Origin: Azolla pinnata
Taxonomy: Eukaryota > Streptophyta > Polypodiopsida > Salviniales > Salviniaceae
NCBI GenBank assembly: GCA_037176905.1
Contig: JBBBWG010022222.1
Coordinates: 158,032-222,031, forward strand
Reading direction: 5' to 3'
Length of the DNA stretch: 64,000 nt
The notes under the pieces are model-generated. The model searched no databases, was not told where the DNA came from, and was given only the letters and a program-made list of their open reading frames with translations. Shown here piece by piece: positions 51,702 to 64,000 of this stretch; the first letter of the stretch is position 1; every line of letters begins with the position of its first letter. A program made the position numbers and the translations under genes.

Positions 51702-54700
51702 ATGGCCCTTGGAGATTTCATGGCTTCTCGACAACAATGTGCAGAAAGAATAGTACATGCTCAAAGGTCAGATGTAGCTTCTGCACATGTTCTCGAAGGT
51801 GTAAGAACTCAAGATGGTCAGAATATGGAGGCATCAATATATGATATTACAGGAAGGCATAATCGTAATGCAAATAGCTCAGTTCTACCTCAAACTGTAT
51901 ACTTCCTTGATGCCCATCTAAGTGCCTATGAAGCTTCTTCATCTGCTGGACCTGCTGAAAATGGTTTGCTTTCAAAGATTCGAATGAAAGATCGTGTAAG
52001 GGTGTTTCCTATATCAAATTGTTTTTTCTCCATCTTCTTTCCAAATGTTTTCTATAAGGTTTTAAAAATAAAGCTATAGTCCGCTGGAATCAAGGTGCTA
52101 ATTTGTTTATAGTTTAACAAGCGCAACGTCGATGTTTGTTCAATATATGTATGCAGGCTGTGATTAATATACCTTGTATTAAGGCATAAACACTCCAGAA
52201 TTGGGGGCCCAGCTTGTTTTAGAAATCTTTGGAACTAAAATGCCCAAGAGTATCCAAGGGTGAATGTGAGATAAGTTCTTTTGATATAGATTAGGCAGAA
52301 GTATTATTTTAATTCATTATTGGTTAGGTGATTAGGTATGGCAATGAAAGGCTATATGTCTCCCTCAAATGGTCAATCAAAAACTCATAGCTATTTTTAT
52401 TCCTAACTTTGGTGGCTCATGATGGGAATGAAGTGCTAAAGATGTACGCACACGGTAACAAAATCTTCTGATCTGGCAAATGTGATTTCCGGGTTTGAAA
52501 TATAGATTCCTGATATTACTAGGAAATTGTGCCTCACTTGTTCTAAGTACCATTTAACTTTATTCTGCTCGTGGTCTCTTATAAATTCTGTTCATGCTGA
52601 GGATTTGGTGCTTCTGATGGTCTTGTAGTCCTGTATTTGGATTTGAAGGAGCACATAACTTAGTTCTACTCCTGGTCACTTCTAGACTTCTGTATGTGCA
52701 GAGTCTCTCGGGCACTCTTGAAGGTCCCAAAATCTGTCATATGAATTTCGTATGAGCACATAACTTAAGTTTAGTAACAGTCTCCACTTCTGTCCGTGTA
52801 GAGAACTTTGAGTGCTCTTAGATGGTTTGGATGCCCCTCATTTGCAATTGATGCAAGGACAAAGTGGCCTGTACCCGCTCATGATGATATTGGTATCAGA
52901 GCTTGTCCAAATTTTGCATTTCTGACATTGTCTGTCTAGTATGTAAACTGAAAGTTTATCAGATTAGTAAGGAAAGTGTGAATTTGAGTCTATGCAGTTT
53001 CAATGAGCACATAACTTCGTTCTACTCCTGGTCACTTCTCGAATTCACTTCTGTCCTTGTAGAGAGCTTTGAGGGCTCTTGGATGGTTCGGAAGCCCCTC
53101 ATGTGCGATTTAAATCTAGTGTGCATCATTGTATCCCCTTTGACACGAATCTCATGAAGCCTCTTTGTGAGTCTGGCCCCAGTAGAGCGTATTTCTATTT
53201 GCCGTCTTCACGGATATGTTAATGGAAAGCAAGAGAGTACAATCTGGACGGTTTTGGACCTACAGATATGTAAATTGCATACCTTTTTCCACATGCATTT
53301 TGTGGAATTTTGAGGAAAGCACTTTCTGTTTCTCTGATCTTTATAATGGGCTTATTGCGTTTCATTGTTGTTTTGATACAAACTAAACAATGTCTTTATG
53401 TTGAATAGATGAAAACGGGGTATGTTGCTTTGGTATTGTGCTTGAACATTGGAGTGGATCCTCCGGATGTGATAAAGATAACACCGTGCGCACGAATGGA
53501 ATGCTGGATAGGTAGAACTGTTCTCCTGTTCTGCATTTTAAGCTCTATATTAAATGTCTGGTGCTGTAGTTATTTGTTGATGTCAACAGTGTCTCATTGT
53601 CCTTATTTAAGCTGTGATTTTCTTAAACCATTAGATGGTGGCAGTAGTTTATTATATTTCCTTTTCAGCATATGTGAGAGAAGAAGAGAAGCTAAAACTT
53701 CCGGTGTGATCCATGCCTAAAAATGATGTTGTAAAATTGGTAGCTGTAGTTTTATGGTCTATGCATGGTTCGACTGCTTATTATTACGTGTTGATACACA
53801 ATGTTTTTAGTGTCAGCATTTTGTTCATATCTTCATCATGGCCACAATTTTAAAGATTTTCTTTATTGGATTTATCTAGATGCTGCTTCTTTAAGTGCAA
53901 ACACATGCTTAAAATATTTCGTGAGATACTGTTTGGTAATCATGGAAATGCCCATGTTTTCCAAACCTATATACACTGGGATCACCTCTTCATTTGGAGA
54001 TGGGCAGTTAGATAAAAGGATTGCAGCAAAAATATGCTTGAATGGTTAATTATTAGGTAATGCATTTCTCTTCTTGACCAAAGTTAATTTGTATGAAGTT
54101 TTCAATCAGGTTTGCTCTTGGGAATATTTCGGTAGTTGCATAAAAATAGTCTCTGACTGAATTATGCATTGGTGATTACTGTTAGGCTGTGTGTACCTCC
54201 TGTTTACATTTTAAGTGCTTTTTGATATGCAATCATGAAGTTCTTTCTTCAATGAGAGTTGGTGATGACCCTTTCCAGAGGGAAACAATGAGAACAAAAC
54301 GTTAGGAGCACTAATCAGGAGATTCCTAAATCACATGGGTAATTGTGATTGACATACACACAGTTCCTCTCTTTTGATAGACACAGTAGATGATGGCTGA
54401 ATTAGTTATAATGTATTCAAATACACACTTGCATGTGCATAGGTTAAGCCTCTAATGGAGCTCATCTGCTTACAACCTGTAGCTTTGTCCTCTCTTCTAT
54501 TGTAATCTCAAAACAGCATGATATGACAGTGAAATTCATGTACTTTGTGTAAGTGAGCATTCTTATGCATGATTAATCTACTTTGTCTTCTGTTGCAATC
54601 ATCTTTATGGGGCACTCGAAATTGTAGACCCATTCTCAATGTCAGCACAAAAGGCGATTGATGCCATTGGGAAAAAATTGCAGGCACAGTATATGTTATG

Positions 54701-57700
54701 GCAGCCGAAGGTATGCATGTAACAAAACTGCATTTGAATCGTTCCTGCTGTGGGTATGTAATAGTATCTTTTGCGTATGATAGGCCAAATACAAAGTGCA
54801 GCTTGATCCAACTCTTGATGACATAAAGAAGCTTTGCTTACATTGCCGAAAGAGCGCGCGGGCAGAGCGTGTATTATTTCACTATAATGGACATGGTGTT
54901 CCCAAGCCAACAATAAATGGTGAAATCTGGTTATTCAACAAGGTGGTTTTAACTGCCAGTTTGTGTTTTATTAAAACCTAAACTTTCGTTGAAGTTCTAT
55001 CATGTGCACTGTGTCTATTGGTGGTGTCTGCTTTTCCCAACTATACTTAGTCAACACCAAAAAGAAAGTGTTTTGATATGCCATATATTGTGATGGACTA
55101 TTGTTTCCAATGCTGTCTTCTTGAGCGTTTGATCAAGGACAGTTGAGGAAATACCATACTAATGTGGAATTCTTATGTTTTAACTGTATAACATTCTTCT
55201 CTACTGAAATTTAAGTTTTATTCATGCTGCAGACGTACACTCAATACATTCCGCTGTCAGTATATGAATTGGAATCTTGGTTGGGAACACCATCTATATA
55301 TGTACTTGATTGTTCTGCGGCAGGATTGATTGTCAATGCACTCTGTGAGGTGAAGCAATTTGATGTCAAGAAAATTATCTTAGTTATGATTTTCATAGAA
55401 AATCATAAAAATGTGACCTTGCAGCGGCCAGAATGGGGTCATAGCAGGTCTGTTGCTTCTGCAATGAAAGACTGCATTTTGCTTGCTGCATGTGGTCCAA
55501 ACGAAAGCTTACCTCAACTTGCAGAGCTACCAGCCGACCTGTTTACGTCATGTCTTACAACACCAATAACTATTGCATTACGATGGTAAGCTACCAGTGG
55601 TATATCATTTTTGTTGCTATTGTCTCCAAAATCTCTCTTTTGTGATGTCTATATTCATATGAACAACCAATTTCTGTACGAAGCTTTAACAATGCTAAGG
55701 TTCACAGAAGGCATTGTGCTCAAAATCACTCAGTTAATAGTTTTATATCGATATGAACAAGCATTTAGAAACTACAAAAACTTTTCTACTATTTACGTTA
55801 TTTGGACACATCCATAATTATCGTTCTCAATATTGTCGATCATATTAACTGAATCATAGATATCTGTTATTTTGACTGCATGAACATTCGGATTTAGTTA
55901 GATAATTAATTTAGTGAAAATCTCTTTGATTGGGCTTTGGATATCTTAGGGATGGTGCTCTTATCCTACATTTGAATACTTTATGTACTGATGTCGAAAA
56001 ACATTAAGTGGGCGAGTTTGCTGTTTTCACTCAGGTTTTGTAAAAGATCCTTGCTGCGTGATTCATTAGATCCTGATCTGATTGATAAGATTCCAGGAAG
56101 GCAAAATGATCGTAGAACACCATTAGGAGAATTGAATTGGATTTTCACTGCTATTACAGATACAATTGCATGGAATGTTCTTCCACGAGGTATTATTGTT
56201 AGAGTTTCTTTATGAGTACATGGCATATTTTCTGATTTTCGGCTTATATTCAACATCCAGAGCTTTTTCAATGGCTTTTCCGGCAAGATCTTCTTGTTGC
56301 AAGTTTATTTCGAAACTTTTTGCTTGCTGAAAGGATAATGCGGGCAGCAAATTGTTGTCCAATGTCATATCCTCGCCTACCTGCAACTCATCAGCATCAT
56401 ATGTGGTAAAACCACACTCCTTACTTTTGTATGGCACACAATGCTGGAACTCATTTTATCTCTCTATAGCTTTCAATGTCCTTCAATATCTCATTCTCTG
56501 TCATTAACTGATTCATTTGTCATATGAATTAATTTGCCACTTTCTTGTGTCATATGGAGATAGCAAAGCAAAAGTAATTCTTTGTTATTTATTTTATAGG
56601 CATGCCTGGGATATGGCGGCAGAGATTTGTCTCTCACAGCTGCCTAAAATATTGAATGATTCAGCTGAATTCCAAGTACTATATTTTGTGTCGGTTAACA
56701 TGATTTAGTTTATCATGCATTCTTTTTGTTGATTTTAATGTTACATCAGCTCTTTTCTCTGGTTACAGCCAAGTCTTTTCTTCACTGAACAATTGACAGC
56801 ATTTGAACTTTGGTTAGAGCATGGATCAGAGAGGAAAAAGCCACCAGAACAGTTGCCAATCGTACTTCAGGTGAGTAAAATAAGTCTTTAGTTTCACATT
56901 GCAAATCATGGACTACATCAATTTATTGTTGATTGACTCCAAATGAAATTCTGCGATTCATCTAGACATTGATTGGCAATCATATTACTTGATAACATGG
57001 TATTCTGTCGTCACCAAACATAACTTACCAGTGTTCATGGTAGTTTATGCAAACCTTGATGCAGAGATCTGATAGTGAGAAAGAGCGGGAAGTTTATTTG
57101 ATGAATTTGACCAGGTCCTTGGGGATGAATGATTGGTATCTTTTAGCAAACATATTGGGAACAGGGCCAACGCTATTAATTGGCGTGATTGTTTGAAACC
57201 AGTTGGCATCACTTGTTTCCTTTTGTGTTTTTCTGTTTTCTGATTTTCTTTCCTAGTCATTTGTTTGACATTGCATCATGAGGTATGAATAGAGTCCAAC
57301 TGGACTTCCAAAAAGGTTTTTGGAAGTTAAGTAAAGCAGGTGTTATAAAATATGCAGAAATAAGTTTTCTATAACATCTCTGCTCTTTAGAAGAGCAAAG
57401 AAGAGCTTAATCGATTAATTTAGCCAAATCCAACATCCTTCTCAGTGGTTAACTTTTTATCTTTGAATTTATTGCTTAAAGGGCTATGTTTGTTGTAGGT
57501 ATTGCTAAGTCAATCTCACCGTTTTCGTGCACTGGTGCTGCTGGGCAAATTTTTAGATATGGGAGCCTGGGCTGTTGACTTGGTAAAAATCATTGCACTA
57601 ACATTTTTTGCTTGAGCTTGAACATCTTAAACCAAGTAGCTTTGATGGATTTGGATAGGCTCTCTCGGTTGGGATTTTTCCGTATGTTCTGAAGCTACTC

Positions 57701-60700
57701 AAAACAACTGCAATAGAACTTCGGCAAATTCTTGTTTTCATTTGGACTAAGATTCTGGCACTGGATAAGGTAACTTCAACTGTAGGTTAGTGTGGACATA
57801 GAATATAATTATACTTCTACCTACTGTAACTGGAAAGCATGTTATCTCAGTCTTGTCAGGTGGACTTGGTCGAAGATGGTGGACACCAATATTTTATTCG
57901 GTTTCTGGATACTGCAGATATCTATCCTGAGCAGCGGGCAATGGCTGCCTTTGTTTTGGCAGTTATTGTTGATGGTTACAGGAAAGGACAAGAAGAATGT
58001 ATGCAATGTGGACTCATTAACATATGTCTTAAACATGTTGAACTCTGCCTAAAAATGGATGGACAATCGGAACCATTACTGCTGCAATGGTTGTGTTTGT
58101 GCCTTGGAAAAATGTGGGATGGGTTTTTAGATGCACAGCAACAAGGGCTACAGATGAATGCAGCTTCCCTTCTTCAACAGATTTTATCTAAGCCACAGCC
58201 ACAGGCAAGTATATTCATGCACTTTTCATAGGAGCAGTGAAGGACTTATAATTTAATGATCCCTCAAAATTTTGCACATTTGATTCATTTTATGTGTAGA
58301 TCCGTGCTGCTGCAACATTTGCATTGGGGATGCTTATATCAGGAAATGAGGGTGTTCATGATGATGGAGTATCAGATAACTCTTCTCTAGATGGGTGTGA
58401 TGAGGAAGATGAACGCCTGAATGCAGAACAAGAAGTGGCAAGCATTCTGTTGACAGTTCTATACGATGGAAGCCCTTTAGTGAGATCTGAGCTTGCAGTA
58501 GGTACATTGATCTCTTGACGAATCATGGGGTGCCAGTTCTACGAAAACATATTACATATGAACATATGAATTCTATGAATCAAACATTTGAACTGTTCTC
58601 AAGGAATAATGCCACTAACTAGAATGGGTAAAAAGTATTGATTGAAATACCATTTAGCTGTCAAGCAGTTGATCAGAAATTTGAATTATGTGCAGGACTT
58701 TCACGATTTGCAACTAGCCACAATAAGCAATTAAAAGCTATGGCAGCAATGTGTTTAAAGGCGCCTTCAACCTCTTTGATTACCTCATTGCCAGGAGGAA
58801 TGTCTGCCACAAGCAGCCAAGCTGGAAGCATCGGCGATACAGCTCATGTGAATAGTGCCTCAACTTCTATGAAAGTGAATCCAATACAACATTCAAGGGT
58901 CCATTCAGATAGCACCATTCCAGGTCGTGCCAATTTGAGTAGCTCACCGGTGTTTTCACCAGGGCTCTCTCTAGCTTCTGATATTCTATTACATCCACCT
59001 GAAAAATCAGATCTGTCAGGAAATGGGACTGCCATGAATGGAACTGGGAAGCAAAGAAGGCAACTGAGAGATGAAAGTGGTTGTTACTTTCGATGTGTTT
59101 CAGCTATCTATGCCCTTGCAAAGGATCCATCTCCTCAAGTAGCTTCTCTTGGGCAACAAGTATTGAGATTTATTGGCCTTGAACCAACTACAAGAATTTC
59201 TGTGATTGGATGCCAAACGCCAGGTCAAATTGTCAATCATCAAAGGAAGGCATCTCTAGGGGCTGTACCCTCTCCAGTGCTTTCAGGAATACCTCGTTCT
59301 TTTTCCTGGATAGATTCATCGTCAGGTTCCAATCTTTAGCTTTGTATTATTGAAAGTTATATATCAGATTTACTATGTCATCAAAGTGGGCCTGGGTTTT
59401 TTATATCTATAGTCCCATTAATCAACCCATGAAGAGTGGAGTGATGGGTGAAGTGATTAAAGTATTAATAGAATAAATTATATGACCTGCTTTTAAAGCT
59501 TTTAAGCCGAGGAAATAAAAGGTACATGAATTTCATATTTTTTCTCATAAAGATTTAAGCTGATTTCCTTTTAATTACAGGAAACATTGGAGCAACCTTC
59601 CGCACACCACCAGCTAGTCCTCCAACTGCTGCAAATATGCTAATTGGAAGTGGAAGTGGAATGAGGCGGGTATGTTCTTTAGAGTTTTCTCCTCACATGC
59701 GTAAATCTTCGGATTCAGGTTTGGCAGATTCAGTTCTTGTTGGGGGTGGGCCATTTGGAAGTGTATCTCTTCCTTCCTCAAACTTATATAGGTGGAGTTG
59801 TTGCCATTTTTCAAGGCCATTGCTTGAGCCTTCTCATGATGATCATGATGAAGAGGTTGCTGCTCGAAGAGTAGAAAGAGAAAGAATAGCCATGGGTGGA
59901 ATTTCAAAGTGCCAGCATTCGAGTAAGTGTGAAGCTGGATTGCATTAATTTTTTTTCTTGAACATGAGCAAGGTGAGCTGGAGTTGAGTGTGTGTTCATT
60001 TCAAATATGTAAACAGATGTGACAAGGGTAAGTGAACAGATTGCAAGCTGGGATATGGAGTCCCAGCTTAGTGTCCAAGCAGTTTTATTGCATCCATTCT
60101 TGCCACTAGTGCTTTCTTTCGATGAGAATGAGATTATCAGGTAACTTACAAGCACAATGAATTATACTTTAGTTTTCCTGATATTAAGTGTTTTCATTCC
60201 AAATACAACCTTGGTTATCGTTCAGAGTGTGGGATTATGAAGAAGGAGCAGAAGTGAACATGTTCAACAATCATGATGCTATTTATAAGGGCGTTTCAAG
60301 AATGTGCCTGTTAAATGAGCTGGATGATAGTCTTCTCCTCTTAGCTTCAAGTAAAGCGCATCAATACTGGCGTTTTTATAAGTGATCTCGTTTTGCCCGC
60401 TAACATGATTGTGTTTTGTAACTTGCTGAAGGTGATGGGTGTGCTAGAATTTGGAAAGATTATACTCAGAAAGATAAGCAAAGCTTGGTAACTGCATGGC
60501 AGACTACTGGTGGGCTTCGATCAGGTCATAAGGCCCTTGTTGATTGGCAACAGTTGACGGGTTACTTGGTAAAAATATAGGTTTCTATGTTAGGTATACA
60601 TCGTTGTTTCCAAACAATGCATTTTTTTACAAAGGAGGGATACTTTCAATGGTTTCCTCAGTTTGCTTCTGGTGCAAAATCTTCAATAAACGTTTGGGAT

Positions 60701-62273
60701 TTGAACCAAGAGATCATAGCATCTAATATTCAAACTCATTCTGACACTCATTTTACTTCCATGGTAAGTTCTCAACATGTCTTCTTTGAGTTTGTTAAAT
60801 TCATTGGGTAACTCAAAGTGATTGCGCTGGTTTCTATGTGTTTGGTTGCAGACGGCATCACAAGGACTCTGCATGTATGTTGTAACTGGATACTTCGATG
60901 GGTGTGTGAAAGTGTTCGATATTCGTTCTCGAGATATGTAAGTGCAGATCTTTTATATTCTCCTGCCCATGGATAATTTCGTGCATTTGACTTCAACATG
61001 CTTCACAGGCATGAGCATTGGATTAATGCTTGCTGATTCATCTTCTGATTGTTTTCTTTTTCATATACAATAGCAAAATGGCTATATTTAACTTTCTTCC
61101 AGACAATATTGGAATCTTATTTTCTATCAACATCAGAATAGGGAAACACTTTTCGCATTTATAATTAAATTAGAGTTGTTTTCACTGGAACAGCAATCAT
61201 TTCAGATGGTCTAGGAACTTTTCACTGCTCTTTTAACAGAAGTGCTCAATAATTAAAGAGACTGAATCAATCAGTTGCTCCTGACTGATCTCGGACTTAT
61301 TATTTGCTTATACTTGTAAACGAGGGCTTTATGTAGTCTTTCTGTCACTCATCTTTCTTTGCATATGCACTTTACTGGTTAATCTGGATATTATTCTGTT
61401 GTTCTACAGCCTTCATCTCTGTATGCAGTTGTTAGAAAAACTATTTTGAGCTGAGGTAAAGTTATATGATGTCTGAATTGCAGAGTTTGTACCAGCTCAC
61501 TGCATAAGCAAATGGTGGTGAATTCTGAATTTTTACCCGGTTTAGAGCCAAACCAGGTAAATGGTCTCCCCTTTCCCTGCTGCCTCCATTTGTATGTCAT
61601 TGCAAATGGTCTTGAAATATTGTTCACTTACTAGACTTGCCTCATTTCATAGTTTCTTGCTAAGCGTATTCTTTGAAGGTGCAGGTAACTTGTTTAACTT
61701 TTCTTGGCACTTTAAAGGCGTTAATATTAACTTGTCATGGAGGATGTTAATTAACTACCTCACAATCATACCTTTGATCCTTCTTGGATATCCAATGACA
61801 TAGAGTACGACATTGTTCATGTCACTGTTGCACTTTCTCTTCAGTCATGCAATTTATACACATTGAGATATGTTGGGTATACGTCAGTTTATGAGTGATT
61901 AAATTCTAACAAAGACGTGGCTTTGTTTATTCATCAGATTGTATCAGCATCAGTTGAAGGAGATCTGAAGTTTCTCGACCTAAGAAAGCCCAAACTGCCA
62001 TACCTAGAAGTTGAAGCTCATAAGAACTCCCTTTCAGCAATGGCAGTCCATAGATACGCTCCATTCATAGCCACTGGTACTTCTAAGCAATACATCAAGG
62101 TATTCAATCTTCAGGGAGAACAACTAAGTGTAATTCGATACCATAATAGCTTCCTTGGACAGAGAATAGGTCCTGTGAGTGCCCTTGCTTTTCATACATA
62201 TAAGGTATATCTTGCGGCCGGAGCTACCGACTCTAATGTTTCCATCTATACTGGAGATAGTGGCTTTGGGTGA
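51702..62273 (+). CDS. RAPTOR: RAPTOR, regulatory-associated protein of TOR
   Basis: Twenty-three exons: 51702-51995, 53409-53511, 54628-54710, 54784-54942, 55233-55349, 55425-55585, 56035-56189, 56261-56405, 56600-56675, 56769-56870, 57499-57582, 57659-57769, 57851-58204, 58300-58501, 58696-59325, 59581-59922, 60017-60140, 60226-60350, 60432-60568, 60662-60763, 60852-60937, 61484-61556, 61938-62273. They join in phase to 1366 residues; Arabidopsis RAPTOR1B has about 1344. The order is [10 protein letters not shown] leader, caspase-like RNC domain ([24 protein letters not shown]), HEAT-like repeats ([35 protein letters not shown]), a Ser-rich linker and C-terminal WD40 repeats ending at [16 protein letters not shown] recruits substrates such as S6K to the TOR kinase. 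The Ser-rich linker (58.7-59.3 kb) and the N-terminal 60 residues are the least conserved. One intron uses a GC donor and one is a stop-free 75-mer. Confidence 0.95.
52649..53110. repeat. Degenerate repeats in RAPTOR intron 1
   Basis: GAGCACATAACTTMRTTCTA-like starts occur at 52649, 52754 and 53005. The first and third are followed by CTCCTGGTCACTTCT, and all are followed by a TGT...GTAGAG/GCAGAG block and GGGCTCTTGGATGG-like DNA. Spacing varies. There is no coding potential. Confidence 0.75.
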
Positions 62274-64000
62274 TGCAGCAAACAGAGCAGACATTGAATA
62301 TTCATGCGCTAGATATTTCAGACAAGTTTAGGACCGGAAGCCATCATGCAAATTGACGAGAAGATTTCGAAAGTTGCCTTTGTATTATAGGCGGCCCCTA
62401 TTTGCCGACACTAAAGAGTTACTTGTGAAAGGTGACGAATGTCAAGCTCAGGCAAAATGTAAATATTGTTCAATAGGTCAACGACACAGTGATGATACTT
62501 ATGCATCCCACCATATGTTAAAGCCACCATTCACATACTCCAAGAAGTTAGATTTGGGAGTACGTCTGGTATTAGCCCAGAATCAATATCTGATACAAGT
62601 TTGGAGAAAAGGCTGCTTCAACTAGCGAGATACAAAAGAACCAATATCTAGTACAGCTTTTGCTGTTGGAAACTATTGCTGCTTGTATAAAGTTTGATAC
62701 GATTCAATATGCATGGTGGTTTAATAATGCTGAAGGCAGTGATGACATTCGCTGGATGATGAGCAAAGAAGAGCTTGTCAAGAGTATGAAGTTCTCTACG
62801 GAGTGGGCGGATTCATTGCCTGAGGTATCTGGAAATGTAAATATGAACAGTATATAAAATGATTATTGGGAGGGCCTCCATTTCTTTGATATTTGCACAG
62901 AAATTAAGTCTCATTTCTGTTTTATATTTCCTGATACCTTCAAAAAGCCTAGATCTCGGTGTAAATTGGATTGCAAGTCTTTTACATGCTCCTCTTTGTA
63001 CTGAAATTACTCTATGCTGCACTTACACAAATCATGTTGGTATACCGATTTAAACAACATTCTGCACTACACTAATCATGTCAATACACCAAATCCAGGT
63101 GGATTTTGTGGATTTGTTACGTTATTTTCTTCCTGAAGTCTAACCAGAAAATGGTACTACTACTGTACTGTATCTGTGATAATGGACGGATGTGATTTTG
63201 AATCTTGACTAATTACAAGTTCATCTGTTTAATTAATGCTTGTTCAGATTATATGCCTTTCCCTGCATTGTAGATTGGATGTTGCTGGGGAACTCTCATT
63301 CATGAGCATGCGTCGTTATAAGTAAAGAGATCATATGGCTAAGAAAATCCGAATAGCTTGCTATTCTAAAGTCCAAAAACTTTTGCACCTCAGAAGATGT
63401 AATACTGACCAAAATCGAGACGTTTCTGTTTAATCGGGTTGAGAACACATTTAGTTCTACGGTGAGAAACAAAGCAGTAATATATGATCTCATGAACCCT
63501 CAGTATGAAGCGAGGTTTTGACATTGGCTTACTTGATGAATCAAACGAACACGGCTTAATTGATGAGTCGAGGTAGAATCTGGGATCGAAAAATCCATAT
63601 AGATCGATGACTTGCAGACTTTTAACGGGAGAGGTTTACTATAGACATAAATGCATGCATGTCGACGTATATATATATATATATCGCTTTCTGTTTCTCT
63701 TTCGGGGGCTCCTTTTCTCACTGGCTTGTCCCATGCCAGAAAGGGGCTTTTACGTGAACGAGTCGAGCTCGATCGGCAATGAGGATAAGGTGCACGTCGC
63801 ATCGACCGTAGCCAAGACCCACAAATCCACTACATTGCCAAAAACTGCCAAGACAAGAGAGAAAGAGAGCTTTCCGGCTTACCGACTGACACCATGGACA
63901 AAAAAGGCCAAGAATGGATGAATGAATGAATGAATAGGGGATGGTTGGGAAAGTGTGTTGGTTGATTGGGAGCATATATGCATGCTCCCCTGTATATATA
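62274..64000. other. RAPTOR 3' flank and spacer
   Basis: The first 600 bp probably include the 3' untranslated region. They contain open frames of 90 codons (62353-62625) and 65 codons (62660-62857) with mixed, fairly protein-like composition but no domain that I recognise. Near 63670 is a (TA)n run, and a GAATGAAT tract lies near 63920. The plus-strand frame at 63607-63921 shows no recognisable features. The window ends without a further gene. Confidence 0.5.

Overview
This window is nuclear DNA from a land plant. The genes have many short GT-AG introns. They encode plant-only or plant-type proteins: a chloroplast dynamin-like GTPase, an augmin subunit in its plant form, a nepenthesin-type aspartic protease and plant-type RAPTOR. 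The flanks hold microsatellites, telomere-like tracts and small non-autonomous transposon-like repeats. The RAPTOR and augmin proteins are clearly recognisable but look divergent from the flowering-plant versions I remember. One gene is a MYST acetyltransferase of the animal MOF/KAT8 style rather than the usual plant HAM1/HAM2 style. That hints at a seed-free or early-diverging lineage, but I cannot name the species.

Layout: a GC-rich aspartic protease gene (about 1.7-4.5 kb, + strand) is followed by four genes transcribed leftwards. These are AUG6 (5.7-11.6 kb), a plastid rubredoxin-like membrane protein (15.2-18.7 kb), the MOF-type MYST histone acetyltransferase (21.0-26.7 kb) and FZL (28.3-35.7 kb). 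After a 6 kb spacer with a striking tandem bZIP-site array comes a single-exon, GC-rich DUF7086 gene (41.9-43.4 kb, + strand). An 8 kb spacer rich in tandem repeats follows, and then a complete 23-exon RAPTOR gene (51.7-62.3 kb, + strand). I rebuilt exon chains by following reading frame, splice sites and family similarity. All six multi-exon or single-exon models close in frame from ATG to stop.

The genes do not form a pathway. They are ordinary neighbours acting in protein breakdown, microtubule nucleation, plastid redox or photosystem assembly, chromatin acetylation, thylakoid membrane remodelling, possible transcriptional repression, and TOR signalling. The most notable points are the MOF-type MYST gene, a fourfold 31-bp repeat of paired TGACGTCA/CACGTG sites, a triplicated chloroplast-targeting region in FZL, low-complexity insertions inside the protease, a 119-bp repeat array upstream of RAPTOR in which every unit ends like a 3' splice site, a 75-nt in-frame translatable intron and a GC-AG intron in RAPTOR, and a small family of inverted-repeat (MITE-like) elements.
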